Below are positions 25,833 to 37,400 of a stretch of 64,000 nucleotides of DNA, in pieces. The DNA lies in assembly GCA_963693315.1 (NCBI GenBank), contig CAVNZG010000990.1:1-64000 (forward strand). The letters run 5' to 3'. Under the pieces are notes generated by a model. It made no database searches and was not told the DNA's origin. It saw only the letters and a list, made by a program, of their open reading frames with translations. Numbering within the stretch: position 1 is the stretch's first letter; each line of letters starts with the position of its first letter. This DNA is from Diogma glabrata (Eukaryota > Arthropoda > Insecta > Diptera > Cylindrotomidae). Made by a program: the position numbers and the translations under genes.

Positions 25833-26899
25833 TTTTTTGTAGCACCATTATTTGAAAGAGATGTAAATTGATTAAAAAATTTACAACCCGTTACACATTT
25901 CAATGCTTTATCACCAAAACGATGATGATAAAAACATTGATCTGAAGGAGTAGGTCTTCTATTTCTAGAATTTGATCTAGATGGGCTTCTGGGCAAACGC
26001 GATTTAGAACGCGACCTACTACCAGTTTGTACAATTGAGGAAATTTCCTTAAGCATTTGCGATTTAAAATTATTTAATTTTTCGTCCATTAATTGAGAAT
26101 TAAATAAAACATCCTGATTTGAATTATTCCAACTTAATGTTTGATGTGCGGTGGATGTAGAAGGTACATCCATTGAATAAATTTGATGCTGTGACATAGT
26201 TTCCAGCAATTTATCAGCGCGCTCTGCCAACACTGAAAGTGTCACATCGTTTTCAAAAGAAGTTAATACTAATTGGACAGACTGTGGAAGGCGCGACATC
26301 CACAGTTGTTTAATTAGATTTTCATTAACATCATTACCAGCATTTAACCTAAACTCAGCAAGCAGTTGAGATGGTTTTTTGTCACCCAAAGTTAGTTTAT
26401 GCAGAATATTATTTAGTTTTGATTTCTCACTGTCGCCCAAGATTCGGATCACCTCTGCTTTAAAGACAGTATAAGGTCTGTCTCCTAAATCTTGAAAAAT
26501 TAAAGTTGCTAATTTATCGTGCAATCTCGAATCAATAGCACCTACTGCATGCGAATATTTGCTCAATTCAGACCTTACGTTTGAATTTTCAAATTGGATT
26601 TCTAAAATCCTAAACCATACTGTAGGATTCTGATTATAGAGAATCTGTGGTGGTTTAAATGCCACATGTGAGACGATACCTTCATTGCCCATTGGATTTG
26701 AAAAATTTCCTAATGGTGGCTCAGGTTGTCTAATATTTCGTGAAGATGATGGTACTGATTGAGATTGCAAATTTTGTAAACGTCTCATATTTAATTCAAT
26801 AAGTTCACTCAATTCATTACGAGTGAAAGTGAGAATTTCGTTTGGATCAAGTGAACTACCATCTGTAATCACTGGTGGGGAAGATGCTGGTGGATCCAT
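25826..26899 (-). CDS. gag: gag: capsid/nucleocapsid polyprotein
   Basis: This is the structural protein of the retrotransposon particle, 357 aa from the first ATG (residues MDPPAS...). The frame stays open four codons further upstream but only to a TTG, so the ATG is preferred. The N-terminus is Pro/Ser-rich. The middle (roughly 80-245) is a helical capsid-like region of the retrotransposon Gag class, with [30 protein letters not shown] and [10 protein letters not shown] stretches. Next is an Arg/Ser-rich basic stretch (about 290-317) suited to RNA binding. Near the C-terminus lies a zinc knuckle of order C-H-C-C: Cys322, His325 or His326, Cys335, Cys339, in the context [12 protein letters not shown]. 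The usual retroviral order is CCHC; CHCC is known for the CsRn1/Kabuki group. The gene ends GCG TAA just after the slip site and overlaps pol by seven bases. Confidence 0.93.
   Translation of the reverse strand: MDPPASSPPVITDGSSLDPNEILTFTRNELSELIELNMRRLQNLQSQSVPSSSRNIRQPEPPLGNFSNPMGNEGIVSHVAFKPPQILYNQNPTVWFRILEIQFENSNVRSELSKYSHAVGAIDSRLHDKLATLIFQDLGDRPYTVFKAEVIRILGDSEKSKLNNILHKLTLGDKKPSQLLAEFRLNAGNDVNENLIKQLWMSRLPQSVQLVLTSFENDVTLSVLAERADKLLETMSQHQIYSMDVPSTSTAHQTLSWNNSNQDVLFNSQLMDEKLNNFKSQMLKEISSIVQTGSRSRSKSRLPRSPSRSNSRNRRPTPSDQCFYHHRFGDKALKCVTGCKFFNQFTSLSNNGATKNA
25832..25838 (-). promoter_or_regulatory. -1 ribosomal frameshift site A AAA AAC
   Basis: On the minus strand the gag codons ACA AAA AAC GCG TAA contain the perfect X XXY YYZ heptamer A AAA AAC in the zero frame. 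Slipping back one base there enters the long pol frame (next codons CGC GTA AAT). Pol has no start codon of its own at this point, which supports frameshifting as the route to Gag-Pol. I did not identify a clear downstream pseudoknot or stem-loop by eye. The gag stop lies one codon after the heptamer. Confidence 0.85.
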
Positions 26900-27139
26900 T
26901 TCCACAAACAAACAAAAAAAAAAAAGTTAAGTTAAACGACCGTTAAAAATTGTTTCGACCGACCGAAAACAAAAAATTACAATAGTAATACGCTTTGAAT
27001 TTGGAATTTGTTTAATAAAACAAAATATTGAATAATTAAAATAAAACAAAAAAAAAATTTTCTTTTGGCAATATTTTTTTTAAAAAAGGAAAACTTTAAG
27101 ATACTCACAGTTTGCAAAAAATGGAGAATCTTCATCCGT
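26900..27139 (-). other. 5' leader of the element
   Basis: About 240 bp between the primer site and the gag ATG. On the plus strand it has several A- and T-runs, including an A12 run just before the gag start. No frame of note. In such elements this region carries packaging signals, but none can be picked out here. Confidence 0.6.
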
Positions 27140-27157
27140 ATCACGTCGGGGTCACCA
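27140..27157 (-). other. Primer binding site for tRNA-Trp
   Basis: On the minus strand, TGGTGACCCCGACGTGAT begins four bases after the 5' LTR. The plus strand, ATCACGTCGGGGTCACCA, equals the 3' end of animal tRNA-Trp (T-arm/acceptor end with CCA) as I know it. This tRNA would prime minus-strand cDNA synthesis. tRNA-Trp use is typical of CsRn1/Kabuki-type elements. Confidence 0.88.
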
Positions 27158-27430
27158 ATTATATAGCTAGTATGTTTCGCGCTATATGATTTGCTGCGTG
27201 TTTAATCCACAATTAAATAGCTTGAATTTTCTTGAAATAATAGTATGAAAATCCTCCAAAAGCTTGTATAGTTTCTCGCTTTAATAATTTTGTTGAGTAT
27301 CCACAATTATAAATTTAGTAATTTTTTTTTTGTTTTATATGTTCAAAATATAAATCTTGAAAATTCTTGATTATGAAAGTAAAACAACCTATAGCTTGTG
27401 TATTTTCTCGCTATCACTCGACTCCTTCAA

Positions 27431-27508
27431 ATTCCGTTATTCTCAAATCTTCAGTAATTCCGTTGGTGTTAAATCTCCAGTTATTCCGTTGTTTTCCAAT
27501 CTTCAGTC
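27431..27508 (-). repeat. Three 26-bp tandem repeats in the 5' LTR
   Basis: Units start at 27431, 27457 and 27483 on the plus strand, each beginning ATTCCGTT and ending in AATCT(T/C)CAG plus two bases, with diverged centres. The first unit in the transcription direction starts five bases after the TATA box, so the repeats span the likely start site and early R region. They could bind a transcription factor; this is inference. Confidence 0.85.
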
Positions 27509-27512
27509 GTTT

Positions 27513-27520
27513 CTTTTATA
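27513..27520 (-). promoter_or_regulatory. TATA box of the 5' LTR promoter
   Basis: TATAAAAG on the minus strand, about 440 bp into the LTR. A start site some 25-30 bp downstream would fall near 27485, inside the 26-bp repeats. The motif is conserved in both LTRs. Promoter activity is inferred from motif and position only. Confidence 0.6.
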
Positions 27521-27958
27521 AATTCTGGTTAACTATCTTTTGATAACAAATCAGCTTCCATAAATATACCAATAATTCTGAAGTTACTACTTCTTAAAAT
27601 GGTTTAATAATTTAACATTTATGGTAAGTTTAAATATTCGTTGAATATATTTTATTAAATAATATATTCATATAAAACAATTTTATTATACATTATTTAT
27701 GAGATAAAAAACTTTAATTGGTTTAACTAATATCCAATAATTTTTTTGAACTTTACCAGTAGAAGAAAGAAGCTTAATTGAAATTATTTTTTCATTTAGG
27801 AAAAATAATGTTTTTCAAAACAAACTAAGTTTTTTTAGAAAAAATAAGTTTTTCAAACATACTTAGATTTGTTAATTGTTAGTATCCTAAAGTTTGTAAA
27901 AATTACTGCCAAAATAAAGTTAATAAGATTTAGTGAAATTTGGTGAGAAATCACCACA

Positions 27959-27962
27959 AACC
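27959..27962. other. Target-site duplication, right copy (AACC)
   Basis: The second copy of AACC, directly outside the 5' LTR; it continues straight into the interrupted monomer (CAAATTTTGAG). Confidence 0.85.
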
Positions 27963-30900
27963 CAAATTTTGAGAACCCTGGGATAACCTGCTTAAGAGAT
28001 ATTCTCAACCTTATATTCTTTAACATTGACTGAAGCAAGCAAGGGTATCGTTGAAATAAGAGTTTCTCTGAAATTAACTTTTTTCATATTTTATTACTGT
28101 AGACCAAAAAACAATAATAAACCCAAATTTTGAGAACCCTGGGATAACCTGCTTAAGAGATATTCTCAACCTTATATTCTTTAACATTGACTGAAGCAAG
28201 CAAGGGTATCGTTGAAATAAGAGTTTCTCTGAAATTAATTTTTTTCATATTTTATTACTGTAGACCAAAAAACAATAATAAACCCAAATTTTGAGAACCC
28301 TGGGATAACCTGCTTAAGAGATATTCTCAACCTTATATTCTTTAACATTGACTGAAGCAAGCAAGGGTATCGTTGAAATAAGAGTTTCTCCGAAATTAAT
28401 TTTTTTCATATTTTATTACTGTAGACCAAAAAACAATAATAAACCCAAATTTTGAGAACCCTGGGATAACCTGCTTAAGAGATATTCTCAACCTTATATT
28501 CTTTAACATTGACTGAAGCAAGCAAGGGTATCGTTGAAATAAGAGTTTCTCTGAAATTAACTTTTTTCATATTTTATTACTGTTGACCAAAAAACAATAA
28601 TAAACCCAAATTTTGAGAACCCTGGGATAACCTGCTTAAGAGATATTCTCAACCTTATATTCTTTAACATTGACTGAAGCAAGCAAGGGTATCGTTGAAA
28701 TAAGAGTTTCTCTGAAATTAATTTTTTTCATATTTTATTACTGTAGACCAAAAAACAATAATAAACCCAAATTTTGAGAACCCTGGGATAACCTGCTTAA
28801 GAGATATTCTCAACCTTATATTCTTTAACATTGACTGTAGCAAGCAAGGGTATCGTTGAAATAAGAGTTTCTCTGAAATTAACTTTTTTCATATTTTATT
28901 ACTGTAGACCAAAAAACAATAATAAACCCAAATTTTGAGAACCCTGGGATAACCTGCTTAAGAGATATTCTCAACCTTATATTCTTTAACATTGACTGAA
29001 GCAAGCAAGGGTATCGTTGAAATAAGAGTTTCTCTGAAATTAATTTTTTTCATATTTTATTACTGTTGACCAAAAAACAATAATAAACCCAAATTTTGAG
29101 AACCCTGGGATAACCTGCTTAAGAGATATTCTCAACCTTATATTCTTTAACATTGACTGAAGCAAGCAAGGGTATCGTTGAAATAAGAGTTTCTCTGAAA
29201 TTAATTTTTTTCATATTTTATTACTGTAGACCAAAAAACAATAATAAACCCAAATTTTGAGAACCCTGGGATAACCTGCTTAAGAGATATTCTCAACCTT
29301 ATATTCTTTAACATTGACTGAAGCAAGCAAGGGTATCATTGAAATAAGAGTTTCTCCGAAATTAACTTTTTTCATATTTTATTACTGTAGACCAAAAAAC
29401 AATAATAAACCCAAATTTTGAGAACCCTGGGATAACCTGCTTAAGAGATATTCTCAACCTTATATTCTTTAACATTGACTGAAGCAAGCAAGGGTATCGT
29501 TGAAATAAGAGTTTCTCTGAAATTAATTTTTTTCATATTTTATTACTGTAGACCAAAAAACAATAATAAACCCAAATTTTGAGAACCCTGGGATAACCTG
29601 CTTAAGAGATATTCTCAACCTTATATTCTTTAACATTGACTGAAGCAAGCAAGGGTATCGTTGAAATAAGAGTTTCTCTGCAATTAACTTTTTTCATATT
29701 TTATTACTGTAGACCAAAAAACAATAATAAACCCAAATTTTGAGAACCCTGGGATAACCTGCTTAAGAGATATTCTCAACCTTATATTCTTTAACATTGA
29801 CTGAAGCAAGCAAGGGTATCGTTGAAATAAGAGTTTCTCTGAAATTAACTTTTTTCATATTTTATTACTGTAGACCAAAAAACAATAATAAACCCAAATT
29901 TTGAGAACCCTGGGATAACCTGCTTAAGAGATATTTTCAACCTTATATTCTTTAACATTGACTGAAGCAAGCAAGGGTATCGTTGAAATAAGAGTTTCTC
30001 TGAAATTAACTTTTTTCATATTTTATTACTGTAGACTAAAAAACAATAATAAACCCAAATTTTGAGAACCCTGGGATAACCTGCTTAAGAGATATTCTCA
30101 ACCTTATATTCTTTAACATTGACTGAAGCAAGCAAGGGTATCGTTGAAATAAGAGTTTCTCTGAAATTAACTTTTTTCATATTTTATTACTGTAGACCAA
30201 AAAACAATAATAAACCCAAATTTTGAGAACCCTGGGATAACCTGCTTAAGAGATATTGTCAACCTTATATTCTTTAACATTGACTGAAGCAAGCAAGGGT
30301 ATCGTTGAAATAAGAGTTTCTCTGAAATTAATTTTTTTCATATTTTATTACTGTAGACCAAAAAACAATAATAAACCCAAATTTTGAGAACCCTGGGATA
30401 ACCTGCTTAAGAGATATTCTCAACCTTATATTCTTTAACATTGACTGAAGCAAGCAAGGGTATCGTTGAAATAAGAGTTTCTCCGAAATTAATTTTTTTC
30501 ATATTTTATTACTGTAGACCAAAAAACAATAATAAACCCAAATTTTGAGAACCCTGGGATAACCTGCTTAAGAGATATTCTCAACCTTATATTCTTTAAC
30601 ATTGACTGAAGCAAGCAAGGGTATCGTTGAAATAAGAGTTTCTCTGAAATTAACTTTTTTCATATTTTATTACTGTAGACCAAAAAACAATAATAAACCC
30701 AAATTTTGAGAACCCTGGGATAACCTGCTTAAGAGATATTCTCAACCTTATATTCTTTAACATTGACTGAAGCAAGCAAGGGTATCGTTGAAATAAGAGT
30801 TTCTCTGAAATTAACTTTTTTCATATTTTATTACTGTAGACCAAAAAACAATAATAAACCCAAATTTTGAGAACCCTGGGATAACCTGCTTAAGAGATAT

Positions 30901-33900
30901 TCTCAACCTTATATTCTTTAACATTGACTGAAGCAAGCAAGGGTATCGTTGAAATAAGAGTTTCTCTGAAATTAATTTTTTTCATATTTTATTACTGTAG
31001 ACCAAAAAACAATAATAAACCCAAATTTTGAGAACCCTGGGATAACCTGCTTAAGAGATATTCTCAACCTTATATTCTTTAACATTGACTGAAGCAAGCA
31101 GGGTATCGTTGAAATAAGAGTTTCTCTGAAATTAATTTTTTTCATATTTTATTACTGTAGACCAAAAAACAATAATAAACCCAAATTTTGAGAACCCTGG
31201 GATAACCTGCTTAAGAGATATTCTCAACCTTATATTCTTTAACATTGACTGAAGCAAGCAAGGGTATCGTTGAAATAAGAGTTTCTCTGAAATTAACTTT
31301 TTTCATATTTTATTACTGTAGACCAAAAAACAATAATAAACCCAAATTTTGAGAACCCTGGGATAACCTGCTTAAGAGATATTCTCAACCTTATATTCTT
31401 TAACATTGACTGAAGCAAGCAAGGGTATCGTTGAAATAAGAGTTTCTCTGAAATTAATTTTTTTCATATTTTATTACTGTAGACCAAAAAACAATAATAA
31501 ACCCAAATTTTGAGAACCCTGGGATAACCTGCTTAAGAGATATTCTCAACCTTATATTCTTTAACATTGACTGAAGCAAGCAAGGGTATCGTTGAAATAA
31601 GAGTTTCTCTGAAATTAACTTTTTTCATATTTTATTACTGTAGACCAAAAAACAATAATAAACCCAAATTTTGAGAACCCTGGGATAACCTGCTTAAGAG
31701 ATATTCTCAACCTTATATTCTTTAACATTGACTGAAGCAAGCAAGGGTATCGTTGAAATAAGAGTTTCTCTGAAATTAATTTTTTTCATATTTTATTACT
31801 GTAGACCAAAAAACAATAATAAACCCAAATTTTGAGAACCCTGGGATAACCTGCTTAAGAGATATTGTCAACCTTATATTCTTTAACATTGACTGAAGCA
31901 AGCAAGGGTATCGTTGAAATAAGAGTTTCTCTGAAATTAAATTTTTTCATATTTTATTACTGTAGACCAAAAAACAATAATAAACCCAAATTTTGAGAAC
32001 CCTGGGATAACCTGCTTAAGAGATATTCTCAACCTTATATTCTTTAACATTGACTGAAGCAAGCAAGGGTATCGTTGAAATAAGAGTTTCTCCGAAATTA
32101 ACTTTTTTCATATTTTATTACTGTAGACCAAAAAACAATAATAAACCCAAATTTTGAGAACCCTGGGATAACCTGCTTAAGAGATATTCTCAACCTTATA
32201 TTCTTTAACATTGACTGAAGCAAGCAAGGGTATCGTTGAAATAAGAGTTTCTCTGAAAATTACTTTTTTCATATTTTATTACTGTAGACCAAAAAACAAT
32301 AATAAACCCAAATTTGAGAACCCTGGGATAACCTGCTTAAGAGATATTCTCAACCTTATATTCTTTAACATTGACTGAAGCAAGCAAGGGTATCGTTGAA
32401 ATAAGAGTTTCTCTGAAATTAACTTTTTTCATATTTTATTACTGTAGACCAAAAAACAATAATAAACCCAAATTTTGAGAACCCTGGGATAACCTGCTTA
32501 AGAGATATTCTCAACCTTATATTCTTTAACATTGACTGAAGCAAGCAAGGGTATCGTTGAAATAAGAGTTTCTCTGAAATTAATTTTTTTCATATTTTAT
32601 TACTGTAGACCAAAAAACAATAATAAACCCAAATTTTGAGAACCCTGGGATAACCTGCTTAAGAGATATTCTCAACCTTATATTCTTTAACATTGACTGA
32701 AGCAAGCAAGGGTATCGTTGAAATAAGAATTTCTCTGAAATTAATTTTTTTCATATTTTATTACTGTAGACCAAAAAACAATAATAAACCCAAATTTTGA
32801 GAACCCTGGGATAACCTGCTTAAGAGATATTCTCAACCTTATATTCTTTAACATTGACTGAAGCAAGCAAGGGTATCGTTGAAATAAGAGTTTCTCTGAA
32901 ATTAATTTTTTTCATATTTTATTACTGTAGACCAAAAAACAATAATAAACCCAAATTTTGAGAACCCTGGGATAACCTGCTTAAGAGATATTCTCAACCT
33001 TATATTCTTTAACATTGACTGAAGCAAGCAAGGGTATCGTTGAAATAAGAGTTTCTCTGAAATTAACTTTTTTCATATTTTATTACTGTAGACCAAAAAA
33101 CAATAATAAACCCAAATTTTGAGAACCCTGGGATAACCTGCTTAAGAGATATTCTCAACCTTATATTCTTTAACATTGACTGAAGCAAGCAAGGGTATCG
33201 TTGAAATAAGAGTTTCTCTGAAATTAATTTTTTTCATATTTTATTACTGTAGACCAAAAAACAATAATAAACCCAAATTTTGAGAACCCTGGGATAACCT
33301 GCTTAAGAGATATTCTCAACCTTATATTCTTTAACATTGACTGAAGCAAGCAAGGGTATCGTTGAAATAAGAGTTTCTCTGAAATTAACTTTTTTCATAT
33401 TTTATTACTGTAGACCAAAAAACAATAATAAACCCAAATTTTGAGAACCCTGGGATAACCTGCTTAAGAGATATTCTCAACCTTATATTCTTTAACATTG
33501 ACTGAAGCAAGCAAGGGTATCGTTGAAATAAGAGTTTCTCTGAAATTAATTTTTTTCATATTTTATTACTGTAGACCAAAAAACAATAATAAACCCAAAT
33601 TTTGAGAACCCTGGGATAACCTGCTTAAGAGATATTCTCAACCTTATATTCTTTAACATTGACTGAAGCAAGCAAGGGTATCGTTGAAATAAGAGTTTCT
33701 TTGAAATTAATTTTTTTCATATTTTATTACTGTAGACCAAAAAACAATAATAAACCCAAATTTTGAGAACCCTGGGATAACCTGCTTAAGAGATATTCTC
33801 AACCTTATATTCTTTAACATTGACTGAAGCAAGCAAGGGTATCGTTGAAATAAGAGTTTCTCTGAAATTAATTTTTTTCATATTTTATTACTGTAGACCA

Positions 33901-33922
33901 AAAAACAATAATAAACCCAAAT
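27959..33922 (+). repeat. 161-bp satellite array, orientation A, block 3
   Basis: About 37 monomers, starting with the second half of the monomer split by the retrotransposon and ending inside a monomer at AAACCCAAAT. Variant content differs from blocks 1 and 2: AACTTTTTTC and AATTTTTTTC monomers alternate, the TTTCTTTG type is almost absent (one seen near 33709), and the 160-bp GCAAGCAGGG unit is rare (one near 31097). Nothing other than satellite is seen. Confidence 0.98.
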
Positions 33923-33960
33923 AATTAATAAAATTAATTTTTATATTTTTTTGCTTATTT
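33923..33960. other. Spacer at the satellite orientation switch
   Basis: 38 bp of AT-rich sequence between the last orientation-A monomer and the first orientation-B monomer. It is not a clean monomer piece, but AAATTAATTTTT followed by ATATTTT resembles the AAATTAATTTTTTTCATATTTT part of the A monomer. It may be a degraded satellite fragment left at the inversion break. No transposon ends or target duplication are seen. Confidence 0.85.
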
Positions 33961-33970
33961 CAGTAATAAA

Positions 33971-34445
33971 ATATGAAACTCTTATTTCAACGATACCCTT
34001 GCTTGCTTCAGTCAATGTTAAAGAATATAAGGTTGAGAATATCTCTTAAGCAGGTTATCCCAGGGTTCTCAAAATTTGGGTTTATTATTGTTTTTTGGTC
34101 TACAGTAATAAAATATGAAAAAAGTTAATTTCAGAGAAACTCTTATTTCAACGATACCCTTGCTTGCTTCAGTCAATGTTAAAGAATATAAGGTTGAGAA
34201 TATCTCTTAAGCAGGTTATCCCAGGGTTCTCAAAATTTGGGTTTATTATTGTTTTTTGGTCTACAGTAATAAAATATGAAAAAAGTTAATTTCAGAGAAA
34301 CTCTTATTTCAACGATACCCTTGCTTGCTTCAGTCAATGTTAAAGAATTTAAGGTTGAGAATATCTCTTAAGCAGGTTATCCCAGGGTTCTCAAAATTTG
34401 GGTTCATTATTGTTTTTTGGTCTACAGTAATAAAATATGAAACTC
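33971..34445 (-). repeat. Shortened monomers (19-bp deletion) beside the inversion
   Basis: The first B-orientation monomer (33971) and another 464 bp further on (34435) read ATATGAAACTCTTATT. They lack the 19 bp that normally separate two GAAA tetramers. Loss between GAAA repeats explains the form. Both lie within 0.5 kb of the switch and I did not notice others, so one probably arose from the other by local duplication. Confidence 0.8.
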
Positions 34446-37400
34446 TTATTTCAACGATACCCTTGCTTGCTTCAGTCAATGTTAAAGAATATAAGGTTGA
34501 GAATATCTCTTAAGCAGGTTATCCCAGGGTTCTCAAAATTTGGGTTTATTATTGTTTTTTGGTCTACAGTAATAAAATATGAAAAAAATTAATTTCAGAG
34601 AAACTCTTATTTCAACGATACCCTTGCTTGCTTCAGTCAATGTTAAAGAATATAAGGTTGAGAATATCTCTTAAGCAGGTTATCCCAGGGTTCTCAAAAT
34701 TTGGGTTTATTATTGTTTTTTGGTCTACAGTAATAAAATATGAAAAAAATTAATTTCAGAGAAACTCTTATTTCAACGATACCCTTGCTTGCTTCAGTCA
34801 ATGTTAAAGAATATAAGGTTGAGAATATCTCTTAAGCAGGTTATCCCAGGGTTCTCAAAATTTGGGTTTATTATTGTTTTTTGGTCTACAGTAATAAAAT
34901 ATGAAAAAAATTAGTTTCAGAGAAACTCTTATTTCAACGATACCCTTGCTTGCTTCAGTCAATGTTAAAGAATATAAGGTTGAGAATATCTCTTAAGCAG
35001 GTTATCCCAGGGTTCTCAAATTTGGGTTTATTATTGTTTTTTGGTCTACAGTAATAAAATATGAAAAAATTAATTTCAGAGAAACTCTTATTTCAACGAT
35101 ACCCTTGCTTGCTTCAGTCAATGTTAAAGAATATAAGGTTGAGAATATCTCTTAAGCAGGTTATGCCAGGGTTCTCAAAATTTGGGTTTATTATTGTTTT
35201 TTGGTCTACAGTAATAAAATATGAAAAAACTTAATTTCAGAGAAACTCTTATTTCAACGATACCCTTGCTTGCTTCAGTCAATGTTAAAGAATATAAGGT
35301 TGAGAATATCTCTTAAGCAGGTTATCCCAGGGTTCTCAAAATTTGGGTTTATTATTGTTTTTTGGTCTACAGTAATAAAATATGAAAAAAATTAATTTCA
35401 GAGAAACTCTTATTTCAACGATACCCTTGCTTGCTTCAGTCAATGTTAAAGAATATAAGGTTGAGAATATCTCTTAAGCAGGTTATCCCAGGGTTCTCAA
35501 AATTTGGGTTTATTATTGTTTTTTGGTCTACAGTAATAAAATATGAAAAAAATTAATTTCAGAGAAACTCTTATTTCAACGATACCCTTGCTTGCTTCAG
35601 TCAATGTTAAAGAATATAAGGTTGAGAATATCTCTTAAGCAGGTTATCCCAGGGTTCTCAAAATTTGGGTTTATTATTGTTTTTTGGTCTACAGTAATAA
35701 AATATGAAAAAAATTAATTTCAGAGAAACTCTTATTTCAACGATACCCTTGCTTGCTTCAGTCAATGTTAAAGAATATAAGGTTGAGAATATCTCTTAAG
35801 CAGGTTATCCCAGGGTTCTCAAAATTTGGGTTTATTATTGTTTTTTGGTCTACAGTAATAAAATATGAAAAAAATTAATTTCAGAGAAACTCTTATTTCA
35901 ACGATACCCTTTCTTGCTTCAGTCAATGTTAAAGAATATAAGGTTGAGAATATCTCTTAAGCAGGTTATCCCAGGGTTCTCAAAATTTGGGTTTATTATT
36001 GTTTTTTGGTCTACAGTAATAAAATATGAAAAAAATTAATTTCAGAGAAACTCTTATTTCAACGATACCCTTGCTTGCTTCAGTCAATGTTAAAGAATAT
36101 AAGGTTGAGAATATCTCTTAAGCAGGTTATCCCAGGGCTCTCAAAATTTGGGTTTATTATTGTTTTTTGGTCTACAGTAATAAAATATGAAAAAAATTAA
36201 TTCAGAGAAACTCTTATTTCAACGATACCCTTGCTTGCTTCAGTCAATGTTAAAGAATATAAGGTTGAGAATATCTCTTAAGCAGGTTATCCCAGGGTTC
36301 TCAAAATTTGGGTTTATTATTGTTTTTTGGTCTACAGTAATAAAATATGAAAAAAGTTAATTTCAGAGAAACTCTTATTTCAACGATACCCTTGCTTGCT
36401 TCAGTCAATGTTAAAGAATATAAGGTTGAGAATATCTCTTAAGCAGGTTATCCCAGGGTTCTCAAATTTGGGTTTATTATTGTTTTTTGGTCTACAGTAA
36501 TAAAATATGAAAAAAGTTAATTTCAGAGAAACTCTTATTTCAACGATACCCTTGCTTGCTTCAGTCAATGTTAAAGAATATAAGGTTGAGAATATCTCTT
36601 AAGCAGGTTATCCCAGGGTTCTCAAAATTTGGGTTTATTATTGTTTTTTGGTCTACAGTAATAAAATATGAAAAAAGTTAATTTCAGAGAAACTCTTATT
36701 TCAACGATACCCTTGCTTGCTTCAGTCAATGTTAAAGAATATAAGGTTGAGAATATCTCTTAAGCAGGTTATCCCAGGGTTCTCAAAATTTGGGTTTATT
36801 ATTGTTTTTTGGTCTACAGTAATAAAATATGAAAAAAATTAATTTCAAAGAAACTCTTATTTCAACGATACCCTTGCTTGCTTCAGTCAATGTTAAAGAA
36901 TATAAGGTTGAGAATATCTCTTAAGCAGGTTATCCCAGGGTTCTCAAAATTTGGGTTTATTATTGTTTTTTGGTCTACAGTAATAAAATATGAAAAAAAT
37001 TAATTTCAGAGAAACTCTTATTTCAACGATACCCTTGCTTGCTTCAGTCAATGTTAAAGAATATAAGGTTGAGAATATCTCTTAAGCAGGTTATCCCAGG
37101 GTTCTCAAAATTTGGGTTTATTATTGTTTTTTGGTCTACAGTAATAAAATATGAAAAAAATTAATTTCAGAGAAACTCTTATTTCAACGATACCCTTGCT
37201 TGCTTCAGTCAATGTTAAAGAATATAAGGTTGAGAATATCTCTTAAGCAGGTTATCCCAGGGTTCTCAAAATTTGGGTTTATTATTGTTTTTTGGTCTAC
37301 AGTAATAAAATATGAAAAAAGTTAATTTCAGAGAAACTCTTATTTCAACGATACCCTTGCTTGCTTCAGTCAATGTTAAAGAATATAAGGTTGAGAATAT

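Larger units (their letters stand above)
21300..27958 (-). mobile_element. Full-length Ty3/gypsy LTR retrotransposon, CsRn1/Kabuki type
   Basis: A 6659-bp element inserted in a satellite monomer, transcribed right to left. It has two near-identical LTRs, a tRNA-Trp primer site, gag, a -1 frameshift site, pol in the order protease-RT-RNase H-integrase, a polypurine tract and a 4-bp target duplication. Protease-RT-RH-IN order defines Ty3/gypsy (Metaviridae). The tRNA-Trp primer site together with a CHCC rather than CCHC zinc knuckle in Gag is, from knowledge of the group, characteristic of the CsRn1/Kabuki lineage. No env or other third frame and no chromodomain are seen. I found no internal stop or frameshift in gag or pol. 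Counted by eye, the LTRs differ by about four substitutions and one small rearrangement, so the insertion is young. Whether it is active cannot be told from sequence. Confidence 0.95.
27162..27958 (-). repeat. 5' LTR (right copy)
   Basis: A 797-bp LTR, nearly identical to the left copy. On the coding strand it begins TGTGGTGATTTCTCACC and ends CATACTAGCTATA, four bases before the primer site. It holds the promoter: TATAAAAG on the minus strand at 27520-27513. The outer limit is set at the TG; a following A-run shared with the internal sequence leaves one or two bases of doubt. Confidence 0.95.

Noticed and set aside
27853..28038. 61-codon frame across the 5' LTR/satellite boundary
   Set aside because: It is created by joining satellite and LTR end sequence; it is not a gene.
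33500..34500. Fold-back sequencing or assembly artefact at the switch
   Set aside because: An artefact would give mirror-image arms. The 6.7-kb retrotransposon and several variant types are on one side only. Long-read confirmation is still needed.
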